This document shows, in pieces, positions 8,665-18,095 of a stretch of 64,000 nucleotides of DNA. The notes below the pieces were generated by a model. The model was not told the origin of the DNA, made no database searches, and was given only the letters and a program-made list of their open reading frames with translations. A program made the position numbers and the translations under genes. Origin of the DNA: TWA4 sp051879195 (lineage in GTDB: Bacteria > Bacillota > Clostridia > Lachnospirales > Lachnospiraceae); NCBI GenBank assembly GCA_051879195.1, contig JBJELO010000287.1, positions 1 to 64,000 of the forward strand, read 5' to 3'. Every line of letters begins with the position of its first letter. Within the stretch, counting starts at the first letter, position 1.

Positions 8665-10023
8665 TCAGATCAGTTTCTTTACCCATCGATATTTTCTGTA
8701 ATGAAGGTATGCAGCCGGGGCTTTGAGGCATTCATCCAGACTCAGTATGAAATAAACAAGAGGAACCGGCCATTTCAGGACAAAAGCCGCCAGCGCTCCA
8801 AACGGGGCAATGATCAGCCACATGATTATAACATCACACCATAGACCGAACCGGGTATCTCCGCCTGCGCAGAACACACCGTCAATCAGGGTAACATTGA
8901 TGGATTTTCCCACCATATAGAAACCGCAGATCAGCAGCATCCATTTCAGATATTCCAGAGCCTGGCTGCTCAGTGAAGTAAACAGTCTCAGATACAGAGG
9001 TGCACCTGCGACAAGCACTGCGCCGGAAATCATTCCTGTCCACACGGCAATCCGCAGCAGTTTGCTGCCATACCACTTTGCGGTATCCAGTCTGTTTTTT
9101 CCCAGTTCATTACCGATGATGATTTCGGTACCGCCTCCCAGTCCCAGACAAAAGCAGGAAATAATGTTTTTCGCTGTGTTGGCAACGGAATTGGCCGCCA
9201 CTGCATCATTTCCCATATGGCTGATGATGATGGAAAAAACGGTAAATCCCAGTCCCCAAACCAGCAGATCCGCAAGCACCGGCAGAGAATAACGGGCAAA
9301 TTCCTTTAAAAGGCCCACATTTACCTTTTTAATGTATCTCCAGTGAACCCGGACACAATCGACCACCCTGTCTTCTATCAGAACAAAAAGCAGCTCTGAT
9401 CCGATGGCAATCGTCGTAGCCAGCGCAGCCCCTTCTGCCCCCATTGCAGGAAATCCCAGCAGACCGAAGATCAGCATTCCATTCAGAACAATATTGATCA
9501 CTACAGCAATGCCGCCGTACAATGTGCTTCTTAGGATCCGTCCGCTGTTTTTCATCATACACAGATAGACCTGCGGGAATGCCTGCACCACATACGACCA
9601 GCTGGCGATCCGGAGATACCCGGCGCCTGTCCTGACCAGCATCGCATCATTCGTAAAAATCTTCATTAAAATTTCCGGAAAACACCTGGCCGCCAGAAAA
9701 AATATAAGTGCAACTGTCACGGATATCTGCAGTGCCGTTCCCAGCAGCCGCTCCATGGCCGGAATATCCCTTTTTCCCCAGTACTGTGCCGCCAGAATGG
9801 TCATGCCCACGGTCAGGGCACTGAAAAACAGATTCAGAACAAACTGAACCTGTGTGGCCAGTGAAACCGCCGACAGAGAATTCTGATCCAGCATGCCGAG
9901 CATCAGCGCATCGGAAACACTTACCAGAGACGCCAGAAGATTCTGAAAAGCAATGGGCAGAACAAAACCGGCTATTTTAGAACCGACATTTTTTCTGTCT
10001 GCTGACAGATGATTATCATTCAT
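8665..10023 (-). CDS. MATE family multidrug/sodium antiporter
   Basis: A 452-residue membrane exporter with about 12 transmembrane segments in two homologous halves. It belongs to the MATE family and exports drugs or metabolites in exchange for Na+ or H+. Typical segments include N-L-L-A-S-L-V-S-V-S-D-A near the N terminus and a long loop near the middle. Start ATG 10023 is set by GAGGGTG seven bases upstream; a longer open frame further right only crosses the AraC gene on the other strand. It is divergent from an AraC regulator, and a good promoter lies at 10117-10145. The AraC protein probably controls it. Confidence 0.9.
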   Translation of the reverse strand: MNDNHLSADRKNVGSKIAGFVLPIAFQNLLASLVSVSDALMLGMLDQNSLSAVSLATQVQFVLNLFFSALTVGMTILAAQYWGKRDIPAMERLLGTALQISVTVALIFFLAARCFPEILMKIFTNDAMLVRTGAGYLRIASWSYVVQAFPQVYLCMMKNSGRILRSTLYGGIAVVINIVLNGMLIFGLLGFPAMGAEGAALATTIAIGSELLFVLIEDRVVDCVRVHWRYIKKVNVGLLKEFARYSLPVLADLLVWGLGFTVFSIIISHMGNDAVAANSVANTAKNIISCFCLGLGGGTEIIIGNELGKNRLDTAKWYGSKLLRIAVWTGMISGAVLVAGAPLYLRLFTSLSSQALEYLKWMLLICGFYMVGKSINVTLIDGVFCAGGDTRFGLWCDVIIMWLIIAPFGALAAFVLKWPVPLVYFILSLDECLKAPAAYLHYRKYRWVKKLI

Positions 10024-10116
10024 ATTCTTCACCCTCTTTATGCAGAGACCTGCTTTCTCAATTAATTCAATGTAACCGTACAGGTCCGCTTGACTCTTTA
10101 CATTCAGGATAATATA

Positions 10117-10145
10117 ATAATAATCATTCATTTCGTGGGATTCAA
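10117..10145 (-). promoter_or_regulatory. Promoter of the MATE gene
   Basis: On the minus strand TTGAAT (10145-10140), a 17-base spacer and TATTAT (10122-10117). It lies about 95 bases upstream of the MATE start, in the gap shared with the AraC gene. Confidence 0.6.
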
Positions 10146-10203
10146 TAACAATAATCACTTGATAATATAACAATTGCACTTTTGCTGTATGGGAGGATAG
10201 GAC

Positions 10204-11097
10204 ATGAACGATAAGGAAATCCATATTAACCTGATGCCGGATGATTCGGAAATCATCCCCTATAACCGCGCCGGGATTCCGATTTACATACGAAGCGGAT
10301 GGCTGTCCATGTATGCAGGCATGCGCTCCCTGTGCCACTGGCATGAGGATCTGGAGTTTATAAGGATTCATAAAGGAAATATGTGTTACTGGGTGAACGG
10401 CAAAACCATGCTCCTGAAAGAAAGAGACTGTCTGATTGTAAATACCCGGCAGATGCATTACGGATATGATTACCGAAAAGAGGACTGCGATTTTACCTGC
10501 ATCATTCTGCATCCCGATCTTCTGCCGGCACACCAGCTGCTCAGAAATCTGTATGTGGAGCCGCTGCTTCAGAATGCCGGTTTTGAATATCTGCACTGTG
10601 ATGCGGAAGATGAAAATACAGTCAGAATACGAGAATATCTTGATATGATTATTGATATGGAAAAAGAGCATCGGGAAGCTCATGAACTGCAGATTGCCGG
10701 AGTCATGGGACTGCTCTTCGGAGAACTGATCCGCCATCCTGCCATCAGTCCGGCTGCTTCTCCGGCGGAAAAAGATCCGGATACAGTCATCCACCAGAAC
10801 ATGATTTCCTACATCTACCGGCACTATCCAGAAAAAATCGGGCTTTCCGATATCGCGGATGCAGGAAACATATGCCGCAACAAATGCTGCCAGATATTTA
10901 AAAAATATACCCGGCAGTCACCCATTGAATTTCTGAATCGGTACCGGCTGGAGGTAAGCCGAAATCTGCTGGAAAACAGGGAGCTGAGCATTCTGGACAT
11001 CGCTCTGCGCTGCGGCTTTAATCACTCCAGCTATTATTCGAAATTGTTCTACCGAACCTATCAATGTACACCGACAGAGTATCGGAACGGGCTGTGA
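10204..11097 (+). CDS. AraC family transcriptional regulator
   Basis: A 297-residue regulator. Residues 20-150 form a cupin-like sensing domain with C-H-W-H-E-D-L-E-F at its start. Residues 195-297 hold two helix-turn-helix motifs, ending with the AraC signature L-D-I-A-L-R-C-G-F-N-H-S-S-Y-Y-S-K-L-F. GGGAGG before ATG 10204 sets the start. It is divergent from the MATE exporter, the usual arrangement for a regulator and its target. The ligand is unknown. Confidence 0.9.
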   Translation: MNDKEIHINLMPDDSEIIPYNRAGIPIYIRSGWLSMYAGMRSLCHWHEDLEFIRIHKGNMCYWVNGKTMLLKERDCLIVNTRQMHYGYDYRKEDCDFTCIILHPDLLPAHQLLRNLYVEPLLQNAGFEYLHCDAEDENTVRIREYLDMIIDMEKEHREAHELQIAGVMGLLFGELIRHPAISPAASPAEKDPDTVIHQNMISYIYRHYPEKIGLSDIADAGNICRNKCCQIFKKYTRQSPIEFLNRYRLEVSRNLLENRELSILDIALRCGFNHSSYYSKLFYRTYQCTPTEYRNGL

Positions 11098-11106
11098 ATC
11101 GGTGCC

Positions 11107-11637
11107 TCACAGCGCCCGTTCAATCTGATCCAGCTTCCTGAAATCCACAAAATCCACCTGTTTTCCATATGTGTCGATCATCGCCCGGACTTCTGCATTC
11201 TTTTTATCTTCCGGCAGATTTCTGGCTTTTGTGTAGAGCAGCTTCATCATGGTTTTATGAGCAAAATTCAGTTTCTGATAATCAATCCCGCCTCTGACGT
11301 GATAAATCTCTGCTTTTTCATAGATTTCGGGAAGGAGCTGTTTTTGCAGGGATCTGCGGATATTGCTGATATTTTCAGTATCCTCCACGTCTGCAAGACC
11401 TACTGTGACAATCAGGAACCGTTTCCAGTCTGTCTTACGAATTGCAGGAAGTGTTTCTTTTAATCCCTTTACCCCTCCTGCATACAACCCTCCGAAATAA
11501 ATGATGATCTCACATTCTTCCGGGATAACGGCTTTCTCATAAGAAACTGCCTGAATCCCGGTTCTTTTCGCCAGCTCCTCTGCATACCTTGCGGCAGTTC
11601 CATAATTGGTTCCATAAATAATCAGTGATTTTACCAT
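11107..11637 (-). CDS. Flavodoxin-domain protein
   Basis: About 176 residues of flavodoxin type, resembling the HemG/flavodoxin_5 group. The N-terminal FMN phosphate loop reads I-I-Y-G-T-N-Y-G-T-A, and Y-F-G-G-L-Y-A-G-G follows at about residues 50-60. ATG 11637 is preferred because GAGG is well spaced and the protein then begins like other flavodoxins. ATG 11652 overlaps the methyltransferase stop (ATGA) and cannot be excluded. It is co-transcribed with the methyltransferase and probably carries electrons for an unknown partner. Confidence 0.78.
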   Translation of the reverse strand: MVKSLIIYGTNYGTAARYAEELAKRTGIQAVSYEKAVIPEECEIIIYFGGLYAGGVKGLKETLPAIRKTDWKRFLIVTVGLADVEDTENISNIRRSLQKQLLPEIYEKAEIYHVRGGIDYQKLNFAHKTMMKLLYTKARNLPEDKKNAEVRAMIDTYGKQVDFVDFRKLDQIERAL

Positions 11638-11648
11638 TTTATCATTCC

Positions 11649-12416
11649 TCATATGCTCTGTTTTTCTGCAACAATCAGATAGCGGTGAATCGTTCCCTGG
11701 ATTTTTCCTTCTCTTTCAATCTGCTCCTGCATGTTCAACAGGGAATCAAAGCAGCGGTCCACGGAAAAACCGGGGAATTCCCACTCAATAATGCGGGCAA
11801 ACCACACAAATGCGCCCACATCATAAAATACGATAGGCCGGTACGCTTCCTCTGCCCGGATGATCTGAAAACCTGCTTTTTCAAATGCCTGCCGCTGTTC
11901 CCGCAGATTCAGATGCGGAAAAGGCTTCTCTGTTCCGGGCAGTACCATTTCCACCAGATCACGGTCATTATCCCCTCCCACCTGTTCCGTAATGAACAGG
12001 CCTTTTTCCTTCAGCAGCCGGTGGATTTCATAAGCGTCAAAATCACCGTGCCGGTTGATTATCCGATCAAACGAGGCATCTTTATACGGAATTGCAGATG
12101 GATTGCTGCATTCTCTGAAGTCGATTCCCAGAGGCAGCAGTGTTTCCCTGCATAATTCCACATTCGGAGGAAATCCCTCTGTGGCGGCGGTGTTTTCGTA
12201 TGGATGATGCAGCGAAAGCAGAAATTCCCCGCCTCCTGTATCATAATCAAGAAGCTTAACCTGATCTGTCAGATAGTGGCGGACAATCGCTTCGTAATCC
12301 CAGGGCAGATCATTTTCCTCATCATATCTTCCATGAATGTGTGAAAAATCCCATCCGTGTATATGAGCTTCCGTTTCTTCCTTTTTCCAGATTTCTTTTA
12401 ATTTTTCTTTGTTCAT
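11649..12416 (-). CDS. Class I SAM-dependent methyltransferase
   Basis: A 255-residue methyltransferase. Motif I (L-L-D-Y-D-T-G-G-G-E-F) lies at about residues 60-70. A later F-D-R-I-I-N-R-H segment matches motif IV, and the fold ends near residue 200. The substrate cannot be read from the sequence. AGGGGGAG precedes ATG 12416. A promoter overlaps the end of the histidine kinase gene (12492-12520), so the gene may be transcribed alone as well as by read-through. It forms a pair with the flavodoxin gene. Confidence 0.85.
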   Translation of the reverse strand: MNKEKLKEIWKKEETEAHIHGWDFSHIHGRYDEENDLPWDYEAIVRHYLTDQVKLLDYDTGGGEFLLSLHHPYENTAATEGFPPNVELCRETLLPLGIDFRECSNPSAIPYKDASFDRIINRHGDFDAYEIHRLLKEKGLFITEQVGGDNDRDLVEMVLPGTEKPFPHLNLREQRQAFEKAGFQIIRAEEAYRPIVFYDVGAFVWFARIIEWEFPGFSVDRCFDSLLNMQEQIEREGKIQGTIHRYLIVAEKQSI

Positions 12417-12491
12417 TTTCTCCCCCTTATCCTGTATCTTTTCAAATCCGGTAAACAGAACATCGGCTTTATGTTCTCAACATGATTACTT

Positions 12492-12520
12492 ATATAAGCT
12501 GAATATCTGAAACAGGTCAA
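12492..12520 (-). promoter_or_regulatory. Promoter of the methyltransferase-flavodoxin pair
   Basis: On the minus strand TTGACC (12520-12515) overlaps the kinase stop codon. A 17-base spacer and TTATAT (12497-12492) follow. A GAACAT/ATGTTC inverted repeat lies just downstream, around 12453-12480. Confidence 0.5.
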
Positions 12521-13788
12521 ACAGGATAAGTATCCTTTCCATAAAGCACCGGAAATTCCATGACAAATACCACGCCGCTTTGTTCCTGACCCGTTTCCGT
12601 TTTCCCCTGCTCTGTTTCCCGTTCTCCTTTTCCCACACAACTTCCACTTACGGAACTTTCTTCCAGCCGTATCTGTCCATGATGGTCCCTGATTACTCCC
12701 TGTGCCATATGCAGGCCAATTCCGAAGTGGTTTTTTGACGGACCGGCGGAGTAATAACGCTCAAATACACGTTCCCGGTCTCCGGCAGGCAGGCAGCTTC
12801 CTTCCGAAAATACTGCTGCCACATAGGTACCGTTGCACTGGTGAAGTAAAATCCTGACTTCCCCGCCCGGACTTCCATGCTCCAGTGCATTGTCCAGTAC
12901 AGCGATAAAACACTGAGTCAGCCAGAATTCATCCCCTTTCATGATAAATTCCGTGTTCTCTTCCATATCCATGCAGATTCTTTTTCCATCACCTCCGGCC
13001 ATATCCCGAACTTCCATACAGGCCGTTTCCAATACATCCGCCAGACTGATCAGTTCATAGCGATAACGGATCTTTTCCGCATCCATCTGATGATCACGCA
13101 GCAGCAGTGTAATCATGCGGGACAGTTTTTTCACCTGCCGGACTGCCTCTCCTGCAGTTTGACGAATCCTGCACCTTTTTGCATCTTCCATATGATGCGG
13201 CGTATCATCCATCCCCTGCAGTTCCTCCAGCTTCAGACTGAGATGAGTCAGTGGCGTCTTCATCTGATGATACAGATTCTCCTCAAATACTTCCATTTGT
13301 TTCCGGCGGTTCTGATATTCTGTTTCTGCTGCCTCTGTTCTCATCAGCAAAGCCGAATACTTCTGCTTAACCCGTTCGGTTTCACTGCGTTCTTTCCGCA
13401 GCATCAGGAGAAGAACGATCAGGACAGCTGCCATACAGATCAGAATCAGCATAATTCCCGGCAGCATGTCTGAAATAATCTGTTTTCTCACATAGGAAAG
13501 ACCGGTATTGGCATAACCGGCCTCCGTTAAAAGCATTTTCCCCTTTTGCTGATAAAATTCTCTCATATCCTCATCTGCGTCAATGCCGTTTTTTAATGCT
13601 TCCAAAGCTGTTTTTTCATCAATCTGTGCTGCTGCTCCCACATAGGAAAATACCTGTCCCACAGCGGTTTTCTCCAGATAGCGCAGGCCGGTCAGTACTC
13701 CCGTCAGACAGAGCACAGATAGCAAAAACAAAATCCTTCTGTTTCTCTTCCTGTTTCTGATTGTCTGTATCATCTGTTTTTCTTTCAT
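12517..13788 (-). CDS. Membrane sensor histidine kinase
   Basis: A 423-residue sensor kinase with two membrane segments (about 19-35 and 109-130) flanking an extracellular domain of about 70 residues. The HisKA box has His174 in N-L-Y-H-Q-M-K-T-P-L-T-H-L. The N box is L-D-N-A-L-E-H-G and the G box G-I-G-L-H-M-A-Q-G-V. AGGAAC precedes ATG 13788, 15 bases after the response regulator stop. It is the last gene of an ABC-ATPase, permease, regulator and kinase series, the arrangement of systems that sense and export peptides or antibiotics. The ligand is unknown. Confidence 0.88.
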   Translation of the reverse strand: MKEKQMIQTIRNRKRNRRILFLLSVLCLTGVLTGLRYLEKTAVGQVFSYVGAAAQIDEKTALEALKNGIDADEDMREFYQQKGKMLLTEAGYANTGLSYVRKQIISDMLPGIMLILICMAAVLIVLLLMLRKERSETERVKQKYSALLMRTEAAETEYQNRRKQMEVFEENLYHQMKTPLTHLSLKLEELQGMDDTPHHMEDAKRCRIRQTAGEAVRQVKKLSRMITLLLRDHQMDAEKIRYRYELISLADVLETACMEVRDMAGGDGKRICMDMEENTEFIMKGDEFWLTQCFIAVLDNALEHGSPGGEVRILLHQCNGTYVAAVFSEGSCLPAGDRERVFERYYSAGPSKNHFGIGLHMAQGVIRDHHGQIRLEESSVSGSCVGKGERETEQGKTETGQEQSGVVFVMEFPVLYGKDTYPV

Positions 13789-13803
13789 CTGTTCCTGTTC
13801 GTA

Positions 13804-14553
13804 TTACTCCTGTTCCTCCGCTTCAAGCAGACGGTATCCCACACCGCTGATGGTCTGTATTCTGTCTGTTTTCACATATTTTCTCAGTTTCCTTCTCAAA
13901 CGGCTCACATTTACTGACAGGGTATTATTTTCCACGTAATTGCCTCTGTCATCCCAGATCTGTCCCAGTATGAACTCCCGCGTGACGAGACAGCCCGGGC
14001 GCCTCATCAAAAGTTCCATGATCCGGTATTCTGTTCGGGTCAGTTCCACTTTATGATTCCCTGCTGTAAATTCATTTTTCTCCGTATTCATCCGGTAGAC
14101 ACCACTTTTCAATTCCCGCCCCGGACCGGACAATTCCCGGAAACCACCGGACAAAGTACTGATATCCGTTCCTCTGCCGGCAGGAATTCCCGTCAGATGA
14201 CTTCTGCGCAGCTGAGCCTTGATTCTGTACCGCAGTTCTCTCATGGAAAACGGCTTCGTCACATAATCATCGCCTCCGCAGTCCAGCCCGCGGATTATAT
14301 CGTCTTCACGGTCATTCACCGTAAGAAAAATCACCGGAATCAGCGATATTTCCCGAAGCCGGCGGCAGAAATCGAAACCGTTTCCATCAGGAAGATTCAC
14401 ATCCACCAGACAGAGACTGACCGGAGCATGTTCCAGAATCAGCCGGGCAGAAGCGCAATCTGCGGCTTCCTCCACCAGATAGTCTCCCCGCAGATTGTGT
14501 GCTGCCGTACTTCTTATTGCAGAATCATCTTCCAGTACGAGAATGGTATCCAT
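13804..14553 (-). CDS. OmpR/PhoB family response regulator
   Basis: A 249-residue regulator. The receiver domain has acidic Asp9-Asp10, phospho-acceptor Asp51 (C-L-V-D-V-N-L-P-D-G) and Lys100 (Y-V-T-K-P-F). A winged-helix DNA-binding domain covers about residues 155-245, with N-N-T-L-S-V-N-V-S-R-L-R-R-K. The linker of about 45 residues is longer and more glycine- and arginine-rich than usual. The gene overlaps the end of the permease gene by 29 bases, so the two are translationally linked. The partner kinase follows at once. Confidence 0.92.
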   Translation of the reverse strand: MDTILVLEDDSAIRSTAAHNLRGDYLVEEAADCASARLILEHAPVSLCLVDVNLPDGNGFDFCRRLREISLIPVIFLTVNDREDDIIRGLDCGGDDYVTKPFSMRELRYRIKAQLRRSHLTGIPAGRGTDISTLSGGFRELSGPGRELKSGVYRMNTEKNEFTAGNHKVELTRTEYRIMELLMRRPGCLVTREFILGQIWDDRGNYVENNTLSVNVSRLRRKLRKYVKTDRIQTISGVGYRLLEAEEQE

Positions 14554-17086
14554 TGAAACTGACTTCCTTTCCGGACATACGGCTGACTCCCAGCAGAACC
14601 AGCACGTAGATCACCTGTACCATACTATACCATACCCAGGGGAACTGATACAACATTACTTTCCAGTAAAGATGAAAATCTGCAATTCCATAAGTCCATC
14701 TCTGTCCGAAATAACGAATCAGCAGCATTCCGGGTATCAGAAGAAAATTCCAGAAAATCACGCACCCTGCAATAAATTTATGGTGCTCTGCAGAATACAG
14801 ACGTTTTGACCATCGTCCTCCTTCTCCCAGCAGGAAGAGTACTTTCATTCGTTCTGATTCCGATTCCAGAAAACGGGCCCGGCTGCGGGAACAGATTACG
14901 GTTGTAACTGTTGCCGTGAACAGAATGATTCCCAGCAGGAAAATTACATTGGATATGAAATTTTTCCGGCTCTGCTCCTGCTCCAGTCTGAGATTGTAAA
15001 AGATGACTCCGTTATCACGGGAAACAGCAGACATTTTTCTGTCGCTGACATCATAATTCAGATACCGGTTTCCGTATGCAGTAACACGATTGCAGGGAAG
15101 CTGTTCTCCGGAATCACCCTCACCGTTCTCTTTAATTCCCGAAATCATTTTCCGATACAGATTGTCTGACATAATAACTGTACCAAAAGAGATCAGATTT
15201 TTTGTATTGGAACCCTTTTCGTGAAAGTTCCTCAGAATCTTTCCGCAGGAAACAGAATACTGCTTCCCGTCCACATAAAGATCCAGCTTACTTCCTTCCT
15301 GCAGCGCCGGACGCATGATTTCCCGGTCTGTCTCATCAACACCGTATACATTTACAAAATCGAAATAATTGACCAGCCCGTCATCAATTCCGTCAACAGG
15401 AACAATATCCGGCAGGAAAACCATCACCGCATTTCCATGAGCGATTTCATTCTCCGCAGATCCCATATATTCTGCGTAATAATCCCACAAAGGACTGTGC
15501 GGCTCGATTCCCATAAATGATACTTCCATTTCACCGGTTCTGGTATCTTTCCCTTTGTTGACGCATTCCATATAGGGGTCGTTCTCACTTCCGCTGTAAC
15601 CAAGATACAGAATCTGTCCTTTGTCCGTCAGCCATCCACTGAACTCATACCAGTAATCCACTTCTTCAATATTTTCCGTATTGCGGATAGACTGTATCTG
15701 CCCCCGGTCCAGACCCGTATACAGCCCGCCTTCCCATCGATACTGGCAGGAATTTTCCTGATAGACGCCTTTTTCGTACTGATACTGACTTCCGATTTCT
15801 TTCGCACACAGTATGATCACCGCCATGGATATGAAAATGAAACCTCGTTCCAGATAGTTCTGTCTGCGAAATCTCTGTTTTTCAATTTTTTTGAAAATCT
15901 CAGGAGAAAACTGACGGTAATCTGTCTTTCGCTTCTGTTTTTTTCTGTTTTGCCGCCGCATACTTTCATCATAACGGGTCAGATCCCGTCCCTTTGGAAT
16001 GATCTCCGTATGCTTAATCAGCTGAATCTGCACCAGATTCCCGGCCATCATTATCAAAAAAGACAGAGATGCAGAGACAAGAAAAGGAGATGCTGTAATC
16101 CGAAAAGCAGACCATGGTACCCCGCTGTGAAAAACCAGCAGCACAACTGCCCATATCAGACAGCTGATGCCGGTTCCCGCCGCTGCTGCTTTCAGCCAGG
16201 CGAGAATCATCACTTTAAGAGACATTTTCTGCAAATTCCGGTCAGACAGCCCCATCAGCTTGAGTACACGCATGCGATGGAGGTTTTCTGCCCAGGAAGA
16301 AAACTGGAAGCACAGGAGAAATCCAGCACCAAGCAGGGCAGTAAAACCGATTCCCGCCCCTTTCTCCATGAAAAGACTGATGGAAGCAATCTTTTCCGGA
16401 TACGCATATTCGTTGTACAGCAGATGATTACCTGTTTTTGAAAGAAAACGGGACTGCAGTTCCTCCATCTGTTTGCTGTTTTTATGTTCCGAAAGAAAAA
16501 AGAGATTGGTGGAAACAGCACGTTCCTTTCCCGGTAAAATCAGAGCTCCGCACAATGTATTTCCGTCTGTCAGCCAGTGACTGGTCCAGTTATCCATAAT
16601 TCCGCAGAGCGTATAACTTTTTTCTGTCATCTGTCCATTTTCATCCGACAGCAGAAAACTGACCTGCGTTCCCAATTCATAGGAGATATGCATCTGATCA
16701 AGCAGTACAGCCTCCATGGCAATTTCAGTTTCATTCTGCGGATAGCTGCCCTCCAGAAAAGACAGCTGTTCCATCCGGCAGAATTCCTCATCCACACTTC
16801 CCAGATATCCGGCCTGTGGGGCGTCTTCCTGCAAAATCTCACCATACACCTCCATGATTCCCATGGATTTTACCGCTTTGTGCTTCAACAGAGTTTCACG
16901 GGCACCGGTCTGAGCATCAAAAACTGCTCCATTATGAAATCCATAAGTCTGTTTACGCCGATAGCTGTTTACATCTTCATAAGACTGTGTCAGAACTGTC
17001 ATCAGAAACAGAATAATGACAGATATGCAGATAACTGCAGAACCTGCCTTCTGGGGAAAACACTTTTTGATCATCCGCTGCTTCAT
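14525..17086 (-). CDS. FtsX-type ABC transporter permease, large
   Basis: An 853-residue permease with an N-terminal membrane segment, an extracellular domain and two FtsX-type membrane blocks (around residues 235-360 and 730-845). A second extracellular domain of about 270 residues lies between the blocks. E-N-L-H-R-M-R-V-L-K-L-M-G-L fits the FtsX cytoplasmic loop. It is larger than BceB-type permeases (about 640 residues) and has a different domain layout. ATG 17086 is preferred because GGGAGGTG precedes it by eight bases; the longer frame would lie inside the ATPase gene. It works with the ATPase next to it and is likely controlled by the adjoining two-component system. Confidence 0.85.
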   Translation of the reverse strand: MKQRMIKKCFPQKAGSAVICISVIILFLMTVLTQSYEDVNSYRRKQTYGFHNGAVFDAQTGARETLLKHKAVKSMGIMEVYGEILQEDAPQAGYLGSVDEEFCRMEQLSFLEGSYPQNETEIAMEAVLLDQMHISYELGTQVSFLLSDENGQMTEKSYTLCGIMDNWTSHWLTDGNTLCGALILPGKERAVSTNLFFLSEHKNSKQMEELQSRFLSKTGNHLLYNEYAYPEKIASISLFMEKGAGIGFTALLGAGFLLCFQFSSWAENLHRMRVLKLMGLSDRNLQKMSLKVMILAWLKAAAAGTGISCLIWAVVLLVFHSGVPWSAFRITASPFLVSASLSFLIMMAGNLVQIQLIKHTEIIPKGRDLTRYDESMRRQNRKKQKRKTDYRQFSPEIFKKIEKQRFRRQNYLERGFIFISMAVIILCAKEIGSQYQYEKGVYQENSCQYRWEGGLYTGLDRGQIQSIRNTENIEEVDYWYEFSGWLTDKGQILYLGYSGSENDPYMECVNKGKDTRTGEMEVSFMGIEPHSPLWDYYAEYMGSAENEIAHGNAVMVFLPDIVPVDGIDDGLVNYFDFVNVYGVDETDREIMRPALQEGSKLDLYVDGKQYSVSCGKILRNFHEKGSNTKNLISFGTVIMSDNLYRKMISGIKENGEGDSGEQLPCNRVTAYGNRYLNYDVSDRKMSAVSRDNGVIFYNLRLEQEQSRKNFISNVIFLLGIILFTATVTTVICSRSRARFLESESERMKVLFLLGEGGRWSKRLYSAEHHKFIAGCVIFWNFLLIPGMLLIRYFGQRWTYGIADFHLYWKVMLYQFPWVWYSMVQVIYVLVLLGVSRMSGKEVSFNGYHSRTGR

Positions 17087-17093
17087 CCTGCCT

Positions 17094-17846
17094 TCACCTC
17101 CCGCCGCCCAGCGTGTTTTTTCTCTCCCATGTATTTCCACTTTCCGACGCGTTCCCGTTTTCCCATGTATTTCCGTCTCCTAACATGGTTCCATCTTCCA
17201 TGTGAAATACGACTTCCGCGCTTCTGGCCAGATCCAGATCATGGGTAACCATCAGTATGGCAGGCTGATATTCTCGTTTCAGTTCCAGCAAAAAATCCAG
17301 CACCCGTCCGCTGGTCTTCTGATCAAGATTCCCTGTGGGTTCATCCGCAAGCAGAAGAGACGGGCGTCTCATAACCGCCCGTCCAATAGCTGTGCGCTGC
17401 TGTTCACCGCCGGAAAGCTCTGCAGGGAACCTGTCCTTCAGTCCTGTCAGCTCCAGCCGGTTCAGAATCACATCCACCCATTCAAGATCAGGTTTCTGAT
17501 CATCCAGAATTACAGGAAGCATGATATTCTCCGCCACCGTAAGTTCCGGCAGCAGCTGATAATCCTGAAAAATAAAACCCACATGGTGTTTGCGAATCTC
17601 CTCCCGCTCTTCTTTCTTTTTCTCATACAGGCTTTTCTGATCCAGAATCACCTTTCCGCCATCCGGTTCCAACAGCCCGCCCAGAATATAGAGCAGCGTA
17701 CTTTTTCCCGAACCGCTTTTCCCGATCAGACTGTAAAAAATCCCTTTCTGCAGCGACAGACTGATTCCATGCAGAACCTCCGTCCTGCGCCGTCCGCTGC
17801 CATAGCTTTTTATAATGTTTTCACAATGAAGCACTGTGTTTTTCAC
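17094..17846 (-). CDS. ABC transporter ATP-binding protein (LolD/MacB type)
   Basis: A 250-residue ATPase with Walker A G-K-S-G-S-G-K-S (about 42-49), signature L-S-G-G-E-Q-Q-R-T-A-I-G-R-A and Walker B L-L-L-A-D-E-P-T-G-N-L-D. GTG 17846 is the likely start because AAGGAG lies nine bases upstream and the protein then begins like its family. The last 30 residues are unusual: N-T-W-E occurs twice in an Asn-, Gly- and Glu-rich tail encoded by a 14-base direct repeat (17125-17138 and 17161-17174). The stop codon lies in the ribosome site of the permease gene, so the two are coupled. Confidence 0.9.
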   Translation of the reverse strand: MKNTVLHCENIIKSYGSGRRRTEVLHGISLSLQKGIFYSLIGKSGSGKSTLLYILGGLLEPDGGKVILDQKSLYEKKKEEREEIRKHHVGFIFQDYQLLPELTVAENIMLPVILDDQKPDLEWVDVILNRLELTGLKDRFPAELSGGEQQRTAIGRAVMRRPSLLLADEPTGNLDQKTSGRVLDFLLELKREYQPAILMVTHDLDLARSAEVVFHMEDGTMLGDGNTWENGNASESGNTWERKNTLGGGR

Positions 17847-18029
17847 GTAAAATGACTCCTTTCCTTCGGGCGGTATTTCTGCATAACCTGACACCAACTG
17901 CAGCGCCCGCTTCAATCGTTACATCCATTATAAAAAAAGAATCTTACAAAACTGTGACAAAACCGGCAGAAAGCGAAATCCTGTGAAAAATGCTCTGAAC
18001 AATTGCAGTATCCTGTTCTGATCCTGTTA
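17847..18029. other. Gap between the ABC operon and the peptide gene
   Basis: A 183-base gap. TATAAT occurs on the minus strand at 17932-17927, but no good -35 element goes with it. I see no terminator after the 21-residue peptide gene, so the upstream KTR/hydrolase/peptide group may read into the ABC operon. Confidence 0.4.
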
Positions 18030-18095
18030 TTATGTTCCCGCCACCACACCGCAGATAATCGCTGCGCCGATTGCTACACTCAATGCCAGACTCAT
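18030..18095 (-). CDS. 21-residue hydrophobic peptide, coupled to the amide hydrolase
   Basis: A short frame from ATG 18095 to TAA 18030. It encodes Met-Ser-Leu-Ala-Leu-Ser-Val-Ala, then an Ile/Gly/Ala/Val-rich stretch with one Cys (residue 15), ending Ala-Gly-Thr. There are no charged residues, so it would span or insert into a membrane. AGGAGGG lies nine bases upstream, and the start overlaps the hydrolase stop as ATGA, which is strong evidence of translation. The next gene in the same direction is an FtsX-type ABC transporter with a two-component system. I do not recognise the peptide. It could be a small membrane subunit, a signal or a bacteriocin-like product. Confidence 0.6.
   Translation of the reverse strand: MSLALSVAIGAAIICGVVAGT

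Noticed and set aside
10024..10824. Open frame extending the MATE gene by about 265 residues to the right
   Set aside because: It lies opposite the AraC gene, has no MATE features, and a good ribosome site exists at ATG 10023.
12413..12640. 75-codon minus-strand frame after the kinase
   Set aside because: It overlaps the kinase gene in another frame and lacks a ribosome site.
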